From JBDSSS01 sp963764195 (GTDB taxonomy: Bacteria > Actinomycetota > Actinomycetes > Actinomycetales > Dermatophilaceae): a DNA stretch of 64,000 nucleotides. The translations under genes and the position numbers were made by a program. This document shows, piece after piece, positions 52,268 through 60,305 of the stretch. The DNA lies in assembly GCA_963764195.1 (NCBI GenBank), contig CAVXRG010000010.1:682001-746000 (forward strand). Direction: 5' to 3'. Within the stretch, counting starts at the first letter, position 1; each line of letters starts with the position of its first letter. Under the pieces are notes generated by a model. The model was not told where the DNA came from, made no database searches, and saw nothing but the letters and a program-made list of their open reading frames with translations.

Positions 52268-53026
52268 TCAGTCGCGCTGGTGCTCCTCGGCCGCGTCGAG
52301 TGCGTCCCGGATCACCGGCCAGGCGATCTCGCCCGAGTAGCCCTTCCGGGCCAGCATCCCCGCGAGGCGGCGCGCCTGGACGTTGCGCTCGAGGCCGTGC
52401 ATCGTGCGCATCTTCTTCGCCGCGAGCTGTTCGGCGCGGACCCGCTCGTCCCCGGCGCCCACCTGCGACAGGGCGCCCGTCGCGATCTCGGGGTCGATCC
52501 CGTGCTTGCGCAGCTCGTGGGCCAGGGCCGTGCGAGCCAGCCCACGGTCCGACTGCTTCGACCGGACGAACATCTCTGCGTAGGCCTCGTCGTCGATGAG
52601 GCCCACCGCGGTGAAGCGGTCGAGCACCCGAGCGGCGACCGCGTCGTCGCAGCCCTTCTGTCGGAGCTTCTTCTCCAACTGGGCCCGGCTCCGCGGCGCC
52701 ATGCTCAGCTGCCGCAGTACGACCCCACGGGCCACCGCCTCGGGGTCCTCCGTCCCGCCCGGCCAGCTGAGCCCAGCCGTGGGCGCGGCCTCGTCGGCCC
52801 CGCCCTCGGGCTCGTCGGCGACGGTCAGAGCCGGTTCGATCAAGGGCCCGTCGTCTCGAACGGGGTCGGCCGAAGCCGCCGCCGAGGCGCCACCGACCGG
52901 ATGGTCGCCGGCGCCGTCAGGTTCGGCCGGGCCGCCGGGCCGGAGCCCGGCGACCTCCTCGGCCTCGGCCAGCGCGGCCGCGGCCCGTGCGAGTCGCGCT
53001 GACCGGTCGTCGTCACCGGACGTCAT
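52268..53026 (-). CDS. recX: Regulatory protein RecX
   Basis: Inhibitor of RecA filaments. 252 residues; the first 85 are Ala/Pro/Asp-rich linker, and the RecX helical repeats occupy about 90-250 (LSMAPRSRAQLEKKLRQKG, GLIDDEAYAEMFVRS). ATG 53026 is two bases from the recA stop, giving the classic co-transcribed recA-recX pair. Confidence 0.93.
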   Translation of the reverse strand: MTSGDDDRSARLARAAAALAEAEEVAGLRPGGPAEPDGAGDHPVGGASAAASADPVRDDGPLIEPALTVADEPEGGADEAAPTAGLSWPGGTEDPEAVARGVVLRQLSMAPRSRAQLEKKLRQKGCDDAVAARVLDRFTAVGLIDDEAYAEMFVRSKQSDRGLARTALAHELRKHGIDPEIATGALSQVGAGDERVRAEQLAAKKMRTMHGLERNVQARRLAGMLARKGYSGEIAWPVIRDALDAAEEHQRD

Positions 53027-53028
53027 GA

Positions 53029-54078
53029 TCAGAAGTCGACGGGGACGTCCGCGACCTCGGCCGGCTGGTCGACCCTCGGTCCGACCCCGAGCTTCTCCTT
53101 GACCTTCTTCTCGATCTCGTCGGCGAGGTCGGGGTTGTCCTTGAGGAAGTTGCGGGCATTCTCCTTGCCCTGACCGAGCTGGTCGCCCTCGTAGGTGTAC
53201 CAGGCGCCGGCCTTGCGGACGAAGCCGTGCTCGACGCCCATGTCGATGAGGCCGCCCTCACGGGAGATCCCGTGGCCGTAGAGGATGTCGAACTCGGCCT
53301 GCTTGAACGGCGGGCTGACCTTGTTCTTGACGACCTTGACGCGGGTGCGGTTGCCGACCGGGTCGGTGCCGTCCTTGAGCGTCTCGATGCGGCGCACGTC
53401 GAGGCGGACCGAGGCGTAGAACTTCAGCGCCTTGCCACCCGTCGTCGTCTCGGGCGAGCCGAACATGACACCGATCTTCTCGCGGAGCTGGTTGATGAAG
53501 ATCGCCGTCGTGCCGGTGTTGTTGATGGCGCCGGTGAGCTTGCGCAGCGCCTGGGACATCAGGCGCGCCTGCAGACCCACGTGGCTGTCGCCCATCTCGC
53601 CCTCGATCTCGGCGCGGGGCACGAGCGCGGCCACCGAGTCGATGACGATGACGTCGATCGCGCCGGAGCGGATCAGCATGTCGGCGATCTCGAGGGCCTG
53701 CTCACCCGTGTCGGGCTGGGAGACGAGCAGGGCGTCGGTGTCGACGCCGAGGGCCTTCGCGTAGTCGGGGTCGAGCGCGTGCTCGGCGTCGATGAAGGCG
53801 GCGATGCCGCCGGCCTTCTGCGCGTTGGCGACCGCGTGGAGCGCGACCGTCGTCTTACCGGAGGACTCCGGGCCGTAGATCTCGACGATGCGCCCGCGGG
53901 GCAGGCCACCGATGCCGAGCGCGACGTCGAGGGCGATCGACCCGGTGGGAATCACCTCGATCGGCGGACGGATGTCGTCACCGAGGCGCATCACCGCACC
54001 TTTGCCGTGGGCCTTCTCGATCAGACCCATCACCGAGGCGAGTGCCTTGTCCTTGTCCTTCGTCTGCATGGATGCCAT
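53029..54078 (-). CDS. recA: Recombinase RecA
   Basis: Strand-exchange ATPase and SOS co-protease. 349 residues with Walker A GPESSGKTT (69-77), VIDSVAALVPRAEIEGEMGD and the DNA-binding loop near 195-210. No intein. ATG 54078. A LexA box lies about 180 bases upstream at 54259-54274. Confidence 0.98.
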   Translation of the reverse strand: MASMQTKDKDKALASVMGLIEKAHGKGAVMRLGDDIRPPIEVIPTGSIALDVALGIGGLPRGRIVEIYGPESSGKTTVALHAVANAQKAGGIAAFIDAEHALDPDYAKALGVDTDALLVSQPDTGEQALEIADMLIRSGAIDVIVIDSVAALVPRAEIEGEMGDSHVGLQARLMSQALRKLTGAINNTGTTAIFINQLREKIGVMFGSPETTTGGKALKFYASVRLDVRRIETLKDGTDPVGNRTRVKVVKNKVSPPFKQAEFDILYGHGISREGGLIDMGVEHGFVRKAGAWYTYEGDQLGQGKENARNFLKDNPDLADEIEKKVKEKLGVGPRVDQPAEVADVPVDF

Positions 54079-54258
54079 CGATCCACCACCTGTCTGCCGT
54101 CTGCGCTGCGGTCGTCTCTCTGCGACCCGCCAGCCGCACGGCTCGTGCCGGGCTCTGCTGTCGGGTCAGACGTTAGGCGGGGGCACCGACACCGGCTTGT
54201 CACCACGAGACGGCCTGTGGACGGTGTGTGTCCGGGCCCCACCTGTGGATCAAGAGTA

Positions 54259-54274
54259 CCGAACAGATGTTCGA
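54259..54274. promoter_or_regulatory. LexA (SOS) box of recA
   Basis: CCGAACAGATGTTCGA matches the actinobacterial/Bacillus-type SOS box CGAAC-N4-GTTCG in both half-sites. It lies upstream of recA in the region between recA and the macro-domain gene, both transcribed leftward, and is the expected LexA site. Confidence 0.85.
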
Positions 54275-54322
54275 TGCCAGCATCGACACGCCGCGCCGCG
54301 CTGCGACCCGCGACGACGTGCC

Positions 54323-54892
54323 TCAGCGCAGGTCGGCGAGGGCGCCGGAGAAGGCCGCCTCGGCCTCGTCGGAGAAGACCCAGAAGCGGACCCGCTCGAC
54401 CCCCGCGTGGTCCTCGAGGGCCGAGACGACCGCCGCCATCGCCACCCCGGCCGCCGCGGCGACCGGGTAGCCGTAGACGCCGCACGAGATCGCGGGGAAG
54501 GAGAGGACCCGGACGCCGTGGGCATCCGCGAGCTCGATGCTCCGGCGGTGGCAGGACGCGAGCAGCTCGGCCTCTCCCGCCGACCCTCCGCGCCACACCG
54601 GGCCGACGGTGTGGATGACGTGCGCGACCGGCAACCGCCCGGCGCCGGTGATGACGGCGTCGCCGGTGGCGCAGCCCCCGATCCCCCGGCACTCCTCGAG
54701 CAGGGCCGGGCCCGCGGCGCGGTGGATGGCCCCGTCGACCCCGCCCCCGCCGAGGAGGGAGCCGTTGGCGGCGTTGACGATGGCGTCGGCCTCCACGTCC
54801 CGGGTCAGGTCACCCCGGTGCACCGAAACATCGGCGGCGCGCCGACGACCGCCCCTCCCGTCCATCTCATCCATCCGCTCCGTCCCGCCCAT
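54323..54892 (-). CDS. Macro domain O-acetyl-ADP-ribose deacetylase-like protein
   Basis: A 189-residue single macro domain of the MacroD/YmdB type. It shows DAIVNAANGSLLGGGGVDGA (the ADP-ribose site with catalytic region) and FPAISCGVYGYP. Such enzymes remove ADP-ribose from proteins or deacetylate O-acetyl-ADP-ribose. Position just upstream of the recA promoter suggests a link to DNA damage, by context only. An internal ATG (MDEMDGRG) is an alternative start. Confidence 0.92.
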   Translation of the reverse strand: MGGTERMDEMDGRGGRRRAADVSVHRGDLTRDVEADAIVNAANGSLLGGGGVDGAIHRAAGPALLEECRGIGGCATGDAVITGAGRLPVAHVIHTVGPVWRGGSAGEAELLASCHRRSIELADAHGVRVLSFPAISCGVYGYPVAAAAGVAMAAVVSALEDHAGVERVRFWVFSDEAEAAFSGALADLR

Positions 54893-54898
54893 CCGTCC

Positions 54899-55153
54899 TC
54901 AGCCCCGGCCGCTCTGGCCGGCCTGCCCGCCCTGGGCGCCACGGGCGACCCGGGTGTTGCGGCCGAGCCAGCGCTCCCGAGGGACCGCCAGGTCGACGCA
55001 GACCGCCTCCCAGACGGCCCGGGGCGGCTCCCCCGCGTCGAGCGCCTCGAGGACGGTCCGGTTACCCAGCTCACCGAGCACGTGGTCGCGCGCGAGCGAG
55101 CCGGCATACGCCGCCCCGAACTCGTCGTCCATCAACATCCAGAAATGACTCAT
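54899..55153 (-). CDS. DUF3046 family protein
   Basis: An 84-residue actinobacterial protein beginning MSHFWMLMDDEFG and containing RDHVLGELGNRTVLEAL and CVDLAVPRERWLG, which are the family signatures. It is typically encoded beside recA (as Rv2738c is in M. tuberculosis) but its function is unknown. ATG 55153 is chosen; GTG 55159 is possible. The last 15 residues are Gly/Gln-rich and variable. Confidence 0.9.
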   Translation of the reverse strand: MSHFWMLMDDEFGAAYAGSLARDHVLGELGNRTVLEALDAGEPPRAVWEAVCVDLAVPRERWLGRNTRVARGAQGGQAGQSGRG

Positions 55154-55195
55154 GCGCACCCCCGAAGTGTGTCACCCGCGGAGCCGCACCGGCGC

Positions 55196-56329
55196 TCAAC
55201 CGGTCGTGGCCCAGCCGGCGATGCCGAGGCCCGCGCCATCGGGTAGGCGAATCTCGTTGCGCGCGTAGGAGACTCCGCCGGTCACCGGTGAGGTGGTCGA
55301 CCACCACGCGGCGTCGAGGTCGCTCACCGTGGTCGTCGGCACGGCCGCGACGAGCGCGGCGGCGGCGCCGACCCCGACGTGGCTCTCCATCATCGACCCG
55401 ACGATCGTGCCGAGTCCCTCCTCGTGCGCCCGACGCAGCAGGTCCCGCCCCAGCGTCAGCGACCCGCACTTCGCGAGCTTGACGTTGACGAGGTCGGCCG
55501 CGCCGAGTCGGATGATCCGCTCGAGGTCGTGCCGGCCGTAACAGCTCTCGTCGGCCATGATCGGCAGGCCGACCCGCTCGCGGACCCACGCCATCCCCTC
55601 GACGTCCTCGGCGACGAGCGGCTGCTCGACGAACTCGACGCCGAGGTCACCGTCCTCCAGGGCCCGGATGACGGTGACGGCCTCCTCCCGGGTCCAGCCC
55701 TGGTTGGCGTCGAGCCGGATCGTCACGTCGGGCCCGACCGCCGCCCGCACCCCCGCCACCCGAGCGACGTCGGTGGCGGCGTCGGTGCCGACCTTCATCT
55801 TCAGGGTGGTGAACCCGTCGGCCACCCGGTCGCGCGCGGTCTGCGCGAGGGCCTCGGGGTCTCCGGCCGACAGGGTGACGTCCGTCGTGAGGGTCGTCGG
55901 TGGGGCCGGCTTCGCCAGGTCCGCCGGTATGCCGCCCTCCCCCGCCCTCAGCAGCGCGGCCACCGACGTCCCCTCGGCCTGTGCGAGCAGGTCGTGCAGG
56001 GCCGCGTCGAGCGCGGCCTTGGCGCCGAAGTTGCGGGCGACCGCCCGCTGGACGAGCCCCGCGGCGGCCGCGAGGTCGTCCCGGTCGTCGAGCGGGTGCC
56101 CGACGAGCAGGGGGGCGAGCATCGTCTCGACGCAGGCCGTCGCCCCGGCGAGTGACTCCCCCGTCACCTGCCAGACCTGCGGGGCCTCCCCCCAGCCGGT
56201 GCGCCCGTCGCTGTCGAGCACCGTCACGACGACGGTGTCGACCGTCGTGGTGCGCCGCAGCGCCGTGACGAACGGGGTGTGCAGCGGCACCGACGACGTC
56301 GTCGTGCGGACCGCCTCGACCCGCGTCAT
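55196..56329 (-). CDS. Enolase-superfamily epimerase, probably dipeptide (L-Ala-D/L-Glu) epimerase
   Basis: A 377-residue member of the muconate lactonizing subgroup. Catalytic residues match: Lys177 and Lys179 in LKMKVG, metal ligands Asp207 (RLDANQGW), Glu235 (EFVEQP) and Asp260 (MADES), and the opposite-face Lys near 284-287 (VNVKLAKCG). Dipeptide epimerases recycle murein tripeptide pieces. The ATGA overlap with a beta-lactamase-fold hydrolase supports a wall-peptide role. o-Succinylbenzoate synthase is a less likely alternative; no menaquinone genes are near. Confidence 0.82.
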   Translation of the reverse strand: MTRVEAVRTTTSSVPLHTPFVTALRRTTTVDTVVVTVLDSDGRTGWGEAPQVWQVTGESLAGATACVETMLAPLLVGHPLDDRDDLAAAAGLVQRAVARNFGAKAALDAALHDLLAQAEGTSVAALLRAGEGGIPADLAKPAPPTTLTTDVTLSAGDPEALAQTARDRVADGFTTLKMKVGTDAATDVARVAGVRAAVGPDVTIRLDANQGWTREEAVTVIRALEDGDLGVEFVEQPLVAEDVEGMAWVRERVGLPIMADESCYGRHDLERIIRLGAADLVNVKLAKCGSLTLGRDLLRRAHEEGLGTIVGSMMESHVGVGAAAALVAAVPTTTVSDLDAAWWSTTSPVTGGVSYARNEIRLPDGAGLGIAGWATTG

Positions 56330-57228
56330 GCGGGCTCCTCCACCCGAGCCGACCAGAGGTCGCGGGCCACCGAGGCGACGAGCGCCGCGGCCGCCTCCTC
56401 CTCGAGGTCGATCGTCGTGCAGACCGCGATGACCGACGCCGGCGCGGCAGTCGGACGGACGAGGCAGACGTCGTGCGAGACCCCCGTGACCCAGCCGGAC
56501 TTGCTCGCCGTCGGCATCCCCTCCGGCAGGCCGGCCGGGACCTGGTCCCGGTGCAGCTGCCGCGCCAGCACCTGCTCGACGGGGACACAGACCGCCGCGC
56601 CACCGAGGGCGGGGTCCCGCCGACCCACCGCCGACATGAGGAGGCCGAGGTCGGCCGCCGTCACCGTGTTGGTCACGCCCGCCTCCCGCGCGACGGCGTC
56701 CTCGATGCCGCGACCGACGACGGTCTTGGGCGAGCAGCCGGCCGCAGCGAGGACCGCAGCCACCTCCTCGAGACCGACCCGGTCGAGCAGCAGGTTCGTC
56801 GCGAGGTTGCCCGAGCGGGTGATCGCGTGCTCGACGAGCTCGGTGACGGTCCGGGTCCCCCCCAGGGCCGCCCACGTCTCGGGATCCTGGTCGTCGTCCT
56901 CGTCCATCGCGAAGCTCGACCCGTCGGCCACGGACGCGAAGCGGTTGTGCACCGCGACCCGGTCGGCGGGGTCGAGCTCGCCGCGCACCGCCTGGCGCTG
57001 CGCCGCGACCACGAGGGGCAGCTTCATCGTCGAGGCCGCGTAGTGACCGCGGTGGGCGTCGTGCTCGAAGAGCACCGTCCCGTCGAGGTCACCCCACCAC
57101 ACCGACACCGCCTCGGCCCGGCCGCCATCCCCGCCAGAGCGATCCGCGCCAGAGGTGTGCCGGCCGAGCGCGTCGAGGCGTACTCGGAGGGCGTCGAGGA
57201 CGTGGGCGTGAAGCGTGATCGGGTCCAC
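56326..57228 (-). CDS. Beta-lactamase-fold serine hydrolase
   Basis: A 300-residue class A beta-lactamase-like protein. It shows SxxK as STMK (Ser66, Lys69), an SDN-like SGN (139-141) and a KTG-like KSG (243-245). No signal peptide is seen, so it probably acts in the cytoplasm and is unlikely to confer beta-lactam resistance. Coupled by overlap to the dipeptide epimerase, it may be a peptidase or amidase producing or consuming the epimerase substrate. GTG 57228 start. Confidence 0.82.
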   Translation of the reverse strand: MDPITLHAHVLDALRVRLDALGRHTSGADRSGGDGGRAEAVSVWWGDLDGTVLFEHDAHRGHYAASTMKLPLVVAAQRQAVRGELDPADRVAVHNRFASVADGSSFAMDEDDDQDPETWAALGGTRTVTELVEHAITRSGNLATNLLLDRVGLEEVAAVLAAAGCSPKTVVGRGIEDAVAREAGVTNTVTAADLGLLMSAVGRRDPALGGAAVCVPVEQVLARQLHRDQVPAGLPEGMPTASKSGWVTGVSHDVCLVRPTAAPASVIAVCTTIDLEEEAAAALVASVARDLWSARVEEPA

Positions 57229-57267
57229 CGCCGCAGCGTATCGGCGCCGCAGCGCGCGCGGACCGGG

Positions 57268-57306
57268 CGGGGTCAGACGGCGGGGTCAGACGGCGGGGTC
57301 AGGCGG
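57268..57306. repeat. Three tandem 13-bp repeats
   Basis: CGGGGTCAGACGG occurs at 57268, 57281 and 57294, the last with one change (A to G). The third copy contains the clgR stop codon. Probably a slippage product at the operon boundary. Confidence 0.8.
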
Positions 57307-57592
57307 CGGCAACGGCGTCGGCCACCGGGACGCGCAGGGGCACGGGAGCAGCGAGGCCCTCGGACTCGGCCATCCGGCTCGAGACGTCGATGAGCACTTG
57401 CGAGAGGGGCAGCTCCAGCGCGCCGCAGATCGAGGCCAGCAGCTCGGAGGAGGCTTCCTTCTCGCCGCGCTCGACCTCGCTGAGGTAGCCGAGGGAGACC
57501 GATGCGGTGGCGGACACCTCACGCAGCGTCCGGCCCTGGGCCCGTCGGCGCTCGCGGAGGACGTCGCCGAGCTCGCGTCGCAGCAGGGTCAT
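57299..57592 (-). CDS. clgR: XRE-type transcriptional activator ClgR
   Basis: A 97-residue helix-turn-helix protein (GRTLREVSATASVSLGYLSE, about 20-39) matching ClgR/Rv2745c. ClgR activates clp protease genes and membrane-stress genes and is itself degraded by ClpCP. The C-terminal Ala-Val-Ala-Ala-Ala end fits a Clp-recognised degron. AGGAGG precedes ATG 57592. The cinA-clgR order is conserved. Confidence 0.92.
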   Translation of the reverse strand: MTLLRRELGDVLRERRRAQGRTLREVSATASVSLGYLSEVERGEKEASSELLASICGALELPLSQVLIDVSSRMAESEGLAAPVPLRVPVADAVAAA

Positions 57593-57613
57593 GCCGTCCT
57601 CCTCCAGTCGTCG

Positions 57614-58174
57614 TCATGAGCCGGGTCGGGCTCGGCGTGGTGCGTCGGTCCCCACCGTACCCCCCAGCACCGTCGAGGTGGCAGCGGTTTGGTGCTCCCG
57701 GCGGGTCTGCTCGAGGGTGAGGGCCACGAGGGCGAGCACCGTGGCCGTGCGCACCTCACCCCGTCCCCCCGTCAACCGCAGGTCGGCGGTCCGTGTTCCC
57801 GACGGCCCCGCCACCGCCACGTGCACGGTGCCGGCGGGCTTCCCCTCCGACGGGCCCGGCCCGGCGACCCCCGTCGTCGCCAGCCCCCACGTGCTGCCGA
57901 GGCGGTCGCGGACGCCCTCGGCCATCGCCGCGGCCACCCGCGGGTCGACGGTGCCTCGCTGCGCGATGAGGTCGGCGGCGACTCCGAGCAGCGTGACCTT
58001 GAGGTCGGCGGCATACGACACGACGCCACCACGCAACACCAGTGAGGCGCCCGGGACGTCGGCGATCGTCGCCGCGACGAGGCCCGCGGTGAGGGACTCG
58101 GCGCAGGCGAGCGTCTCGCCTGCCTCGGTGAGCTCGGTGACGAGGGCCACGACGTCGTCGCGCGGGGCCGACAC
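57614..58174 (-). CDS. CinA C-terminal domain protein (NMN amidohydrolase, PncC-type)
   Basis: A 186-residue stand-alone CinA_C domain with ACAESLTAGLVAATIADVPG, GGVVSYA and TTGVAGPGPSEGKPAGTV. It deamidates nicotinamide mononucleotide in pyridine nucleotide recycling. It lacks the CinA N-terminal domain. GTG 58174 lies two bases from the pgsA stop. Confidence 0.93.
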   Translation of the reverse strand: MSAPRDDVVALVTELTEAGETLACAESLTAGLVAATIADVPGASLVLRGGVVSYAADLKVTLLGVAADLIAQRGTVDPRVAAAMAEGVRDRLGSTWGLATTGVAGPGPSEGKPAGTVHVAVAGPSGTRTADLRLTGGRGEVRTATVLALVALTLEQTRREHQTAATSTVLGGTVGTDAPRRARPGS

Positions 58175-58176
58175 GG

Positions 58177-58821
58177 TCAGTCCCGGTGCCCCGACCGGCG
58201 GGCCGTCCGGCGCCGACGGGTGCGCTCGCTCGTCTCGCGCAGCCGCACGGCCTTGAAGACGTAGTCCACGCCGCTCGCGACCGTCACCACGAAGGCGGCG
58301 GCGAGGACGGCGTAGGAGGCCCAGCGCCACACGTCGGCGAGCGGCAGCACCCAGAGCGGGAAGGTCAGTGCGGCGAGCGACACGGTCTGGAGCATCGTCT
58401 TGAGCTTGCCGCCCCGCCCGGCCGGCATGACTCCGTGCCGGATGACGAGGAAGCGCATCAGGGTGATCCCGAACTCCCGCACGAGGATCACGACGGTGAC
58501 CCACCACCAGATCGACCCGAGCAGCGAGAGCCCGATGAAGGCCATGCCGGTGAGGGCCTTGTCGGCGATCGGGTCGGCGACCTTGCCGAAGTTCGTGATC
58601 TGGCCCCGGCTGCGGGCGAGCTTGCCGTCGAGGCCGTCGGTGACGGCAGCGATGACGAAGACGGCCCACGCCGCGGTGCGCCACCACGGCTGCGCCCCGT
58701 CGGCGTGGAGCAGGAGGGCGCCGTAGACGGGGACGAGCAGGATCCGCAGGACGGTGAGGGCGTTCGGCACGTTCCACGCGGTCGGCGGCGGCGCCGGACC
58801 CTCACCTTCGTGCGGGCTCAT
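58177..58821 (-). CDS. pgsA: CDP-diacylglycerol--glycerol-3-phosphate phosphatidyltransferase
   Basis: Membrane enzyme of phosphatidylglycerol synthesis. The CDP-alcohol signature is complete: DGLDGKLAR (62-70), Gly79, Asp83 and Asp87. About five or six membrane segments and an Arg-rich tail make up 214 residues. It overlaps rimO by four bases (ATGA). Position beside cinA/clgR identifies it as the PgsA3-type gene of Actinobacteria. Confidence 0.93.
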   Translation of the reverse strand: MSPHEGEGPAPPPTAWNVPNALTVLRILLVPVYGALLLHADGAQPWWRTAAWAVFVIAAVTDGLDGKLARSRGQITNFGKVADPIADKALTGMAFIGLSLLGSIWWWVTVVILVREFGITLMRFLVIRHGVMPAGRGGKLKTMLQTVSLAALTFPLWVLPLADVWRWASYAVLAAAFVVTVASGVDYVFKAVRLRETSERTRRRRTARRSGHRD

Positions 58822-60278
58822 CGCGGCTCCGCGACGAGGTCGATTCCCTCGGTGTCGACGACGAGCACGCTGACGATGTCGCCGACGGCGGGGACGGGCC
58901 CGCCCTCGGGCACCCGGATGACCGTCGAGCCGTCGACGTCCGGGCCCTGGAAGGGGGCCCGACCGGAGACGGTGCCGTCGTCGTCGACCTCCTCGACGAG
59001 GACCTCGACGAGCTCGCCGACCCGCTCCTCGGCGCGCTGCGCCGTGAGCTCCTCGACGAGGCGGGTCATCCGGTCGACGCGCTCGTCGATGACCTCGGGA
59101 GCGAGCTTGGCGGCATACGTCTCCGCCTCGGTGCCGTCCTCGTCGGAGTATCCGAAGACGCCGACGACGTCGAGGCGCGCCTCGGTGAGGAAGGCCTCGA
59201 GCTCGTCGACGTCGTCCTCGGTCTCCCCCGGGAAGCCGACGATGACGTTGCAGCGAATCCCGGCCGTCGGTGAGGAGGCGCGCACCCGGGCGAGCAGGTC
59301 GAGGAAGGCGGCGCGGGAGCCGAAGCGGCGCATCGATCGGAGCAGCGGCTCGGAGGCGTGCTGGAAGGAGATGTCGTAGTAGGGCACGACGCCGGGCGTC
59401 CGCGCCATCGCCGTGAGCAGGCCGGGGCGGATCTCGGCGGGCTGGAGGTAGGAGACGCGCACCCACTCGATGCCCTCGATGGCGGTCAGCTCCGGCAGCA
59501 GCTTCTCGAGGAGCCCGAGGTCGCCGAGGTCCTTGCCGTAGGAGGTGGAGTTCTCCGAGACGAGGAACAGCTCCTTGACGCCCCGCTCGGCGAGCCACCG
59601 TGCCTCGGCCACGACGTCGGTCGGCCGGCGGGACACGAACGCTCCGCGAAACATCGGGATCGCGCAGAAGGAGCAGCGGCGGTCACAGCCCGAGGCGATC
59701 TTGAGCGGCGCCCACGGGCGCCCGTCGAGGCGGGCCCGCACGACGCGGGGGCCGGTGGCCGGCACGGGGACGCCCTCGGCGACGGCGTCGGCGAGGCTGT
59801 CGCCGTGGCCGGGGACGGCGACCCGGGTCGCCTCCTCCTGGCGCGCGGCGGGCGTGAGCGGCAGCAGCCGGCGGCGGTCGCCCGGCGTGTGGCTCGCGAC
59901 GTGGCCGCCGGCGAGAATCGTCTGGAGGTGGGTCGACATGTCGCGGTAGGAGTCGAAACCGAGCACCGCGTCGGCCTCGGGCAGCTGGTCGGCGAGCTGC
60001 TCGCCGTAGCGCTCGGCGAGGCACCCGACGGCGACGACCTTCTGGGTCCGGCCGGTCCCGCCCTTGAGGTCGGAGGCCTCGAGCAGCGCGTCGATGGAGT
60101 CCTTCTTGGCCTGCTCGACGAAGCCGCACGTGTTGACGACGGCGACGTCGGCCTCGGCCGCGTCGTCGACGAGCCGCCAGCCCTCGGCGAGCAACCGCCC
60201 CGCGAGCTCCTCCGAGTCGACCTCGTTCCGGGTGCACCCGAGGGTGACGAGGGCGACACTCTTGTCCGGCGGGGTCAT
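58818..60278 (-). CDS. rimO: Ribosomal protein S12 methylthiotransferase RimO
   Basis: Radical SAM enzyme that methylthiolates an Asp of ribosomal protein S12. Auxiliary cluster Cys15 (LGCTRNEVD), Cys51 and Cys86; radical SAM CDRRCSFC near 200; C-terminal TRAM domain. It carries an extra Pro/Ala-rich insert (about 130-185) before the radical SAM core. In many relatives ftsK lies upstream; here the divergent M19 gene follows instead, marking a synteny break. Confidence 0.94.
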   Translation of the reverse strand: MTPPDKSVALVTLGCTRNEVDSEELAGRLLAEGWRLVDDAAEADVAVVNTCGFVEQAKKDSIDALLEASDLKGGTGRTQKVVAVGCLAERYGEQLADQLPEADAVLGFDSYRDMSTHLQTILAGGHVASHTPGDRRRLLPLTPAARQEEATRVAVPGHGDSLADAVAEGVPVPATGPRVVRARLDGRPWAPLKIASGCDRRCSFCAIPMFRGAFVSRRPTDVVAEARWLAERGVKELFLVSENSTSYGKDLGDLGLLEKLLPELTAIEGIEWVRVSYLQPAEIRPGLLTAMARTPGVVPYYDISFQHASEPLLRSMRRFGSRAAFLDLLARVRASSPTAGIRCNVIVGFPGETEDDVDELEAFLTEARLDVVGVFGYSDEDGTEAETYAAKLAPEVIDERVDRMTRLVEELTAQRAEERVGELVEVLVEEVDDDGTVSGRAPFQGPDVDGSTVIRVPEGGPVPAVGDIVSVLVVDTEGIDLVAEPR

Positions 60279-60305
60279 GCGCCCACTCTAGAGGTCGGGT
60301 GTTCA

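Noticed and set aside
56326..57228. The serine hydrolase as a secreted beta-lactamase resistance gene
   Set aside because: There is no signal peptide or lipobox, and the gene is translationally coupled to an epimerase, so a metabolic role is more likely.
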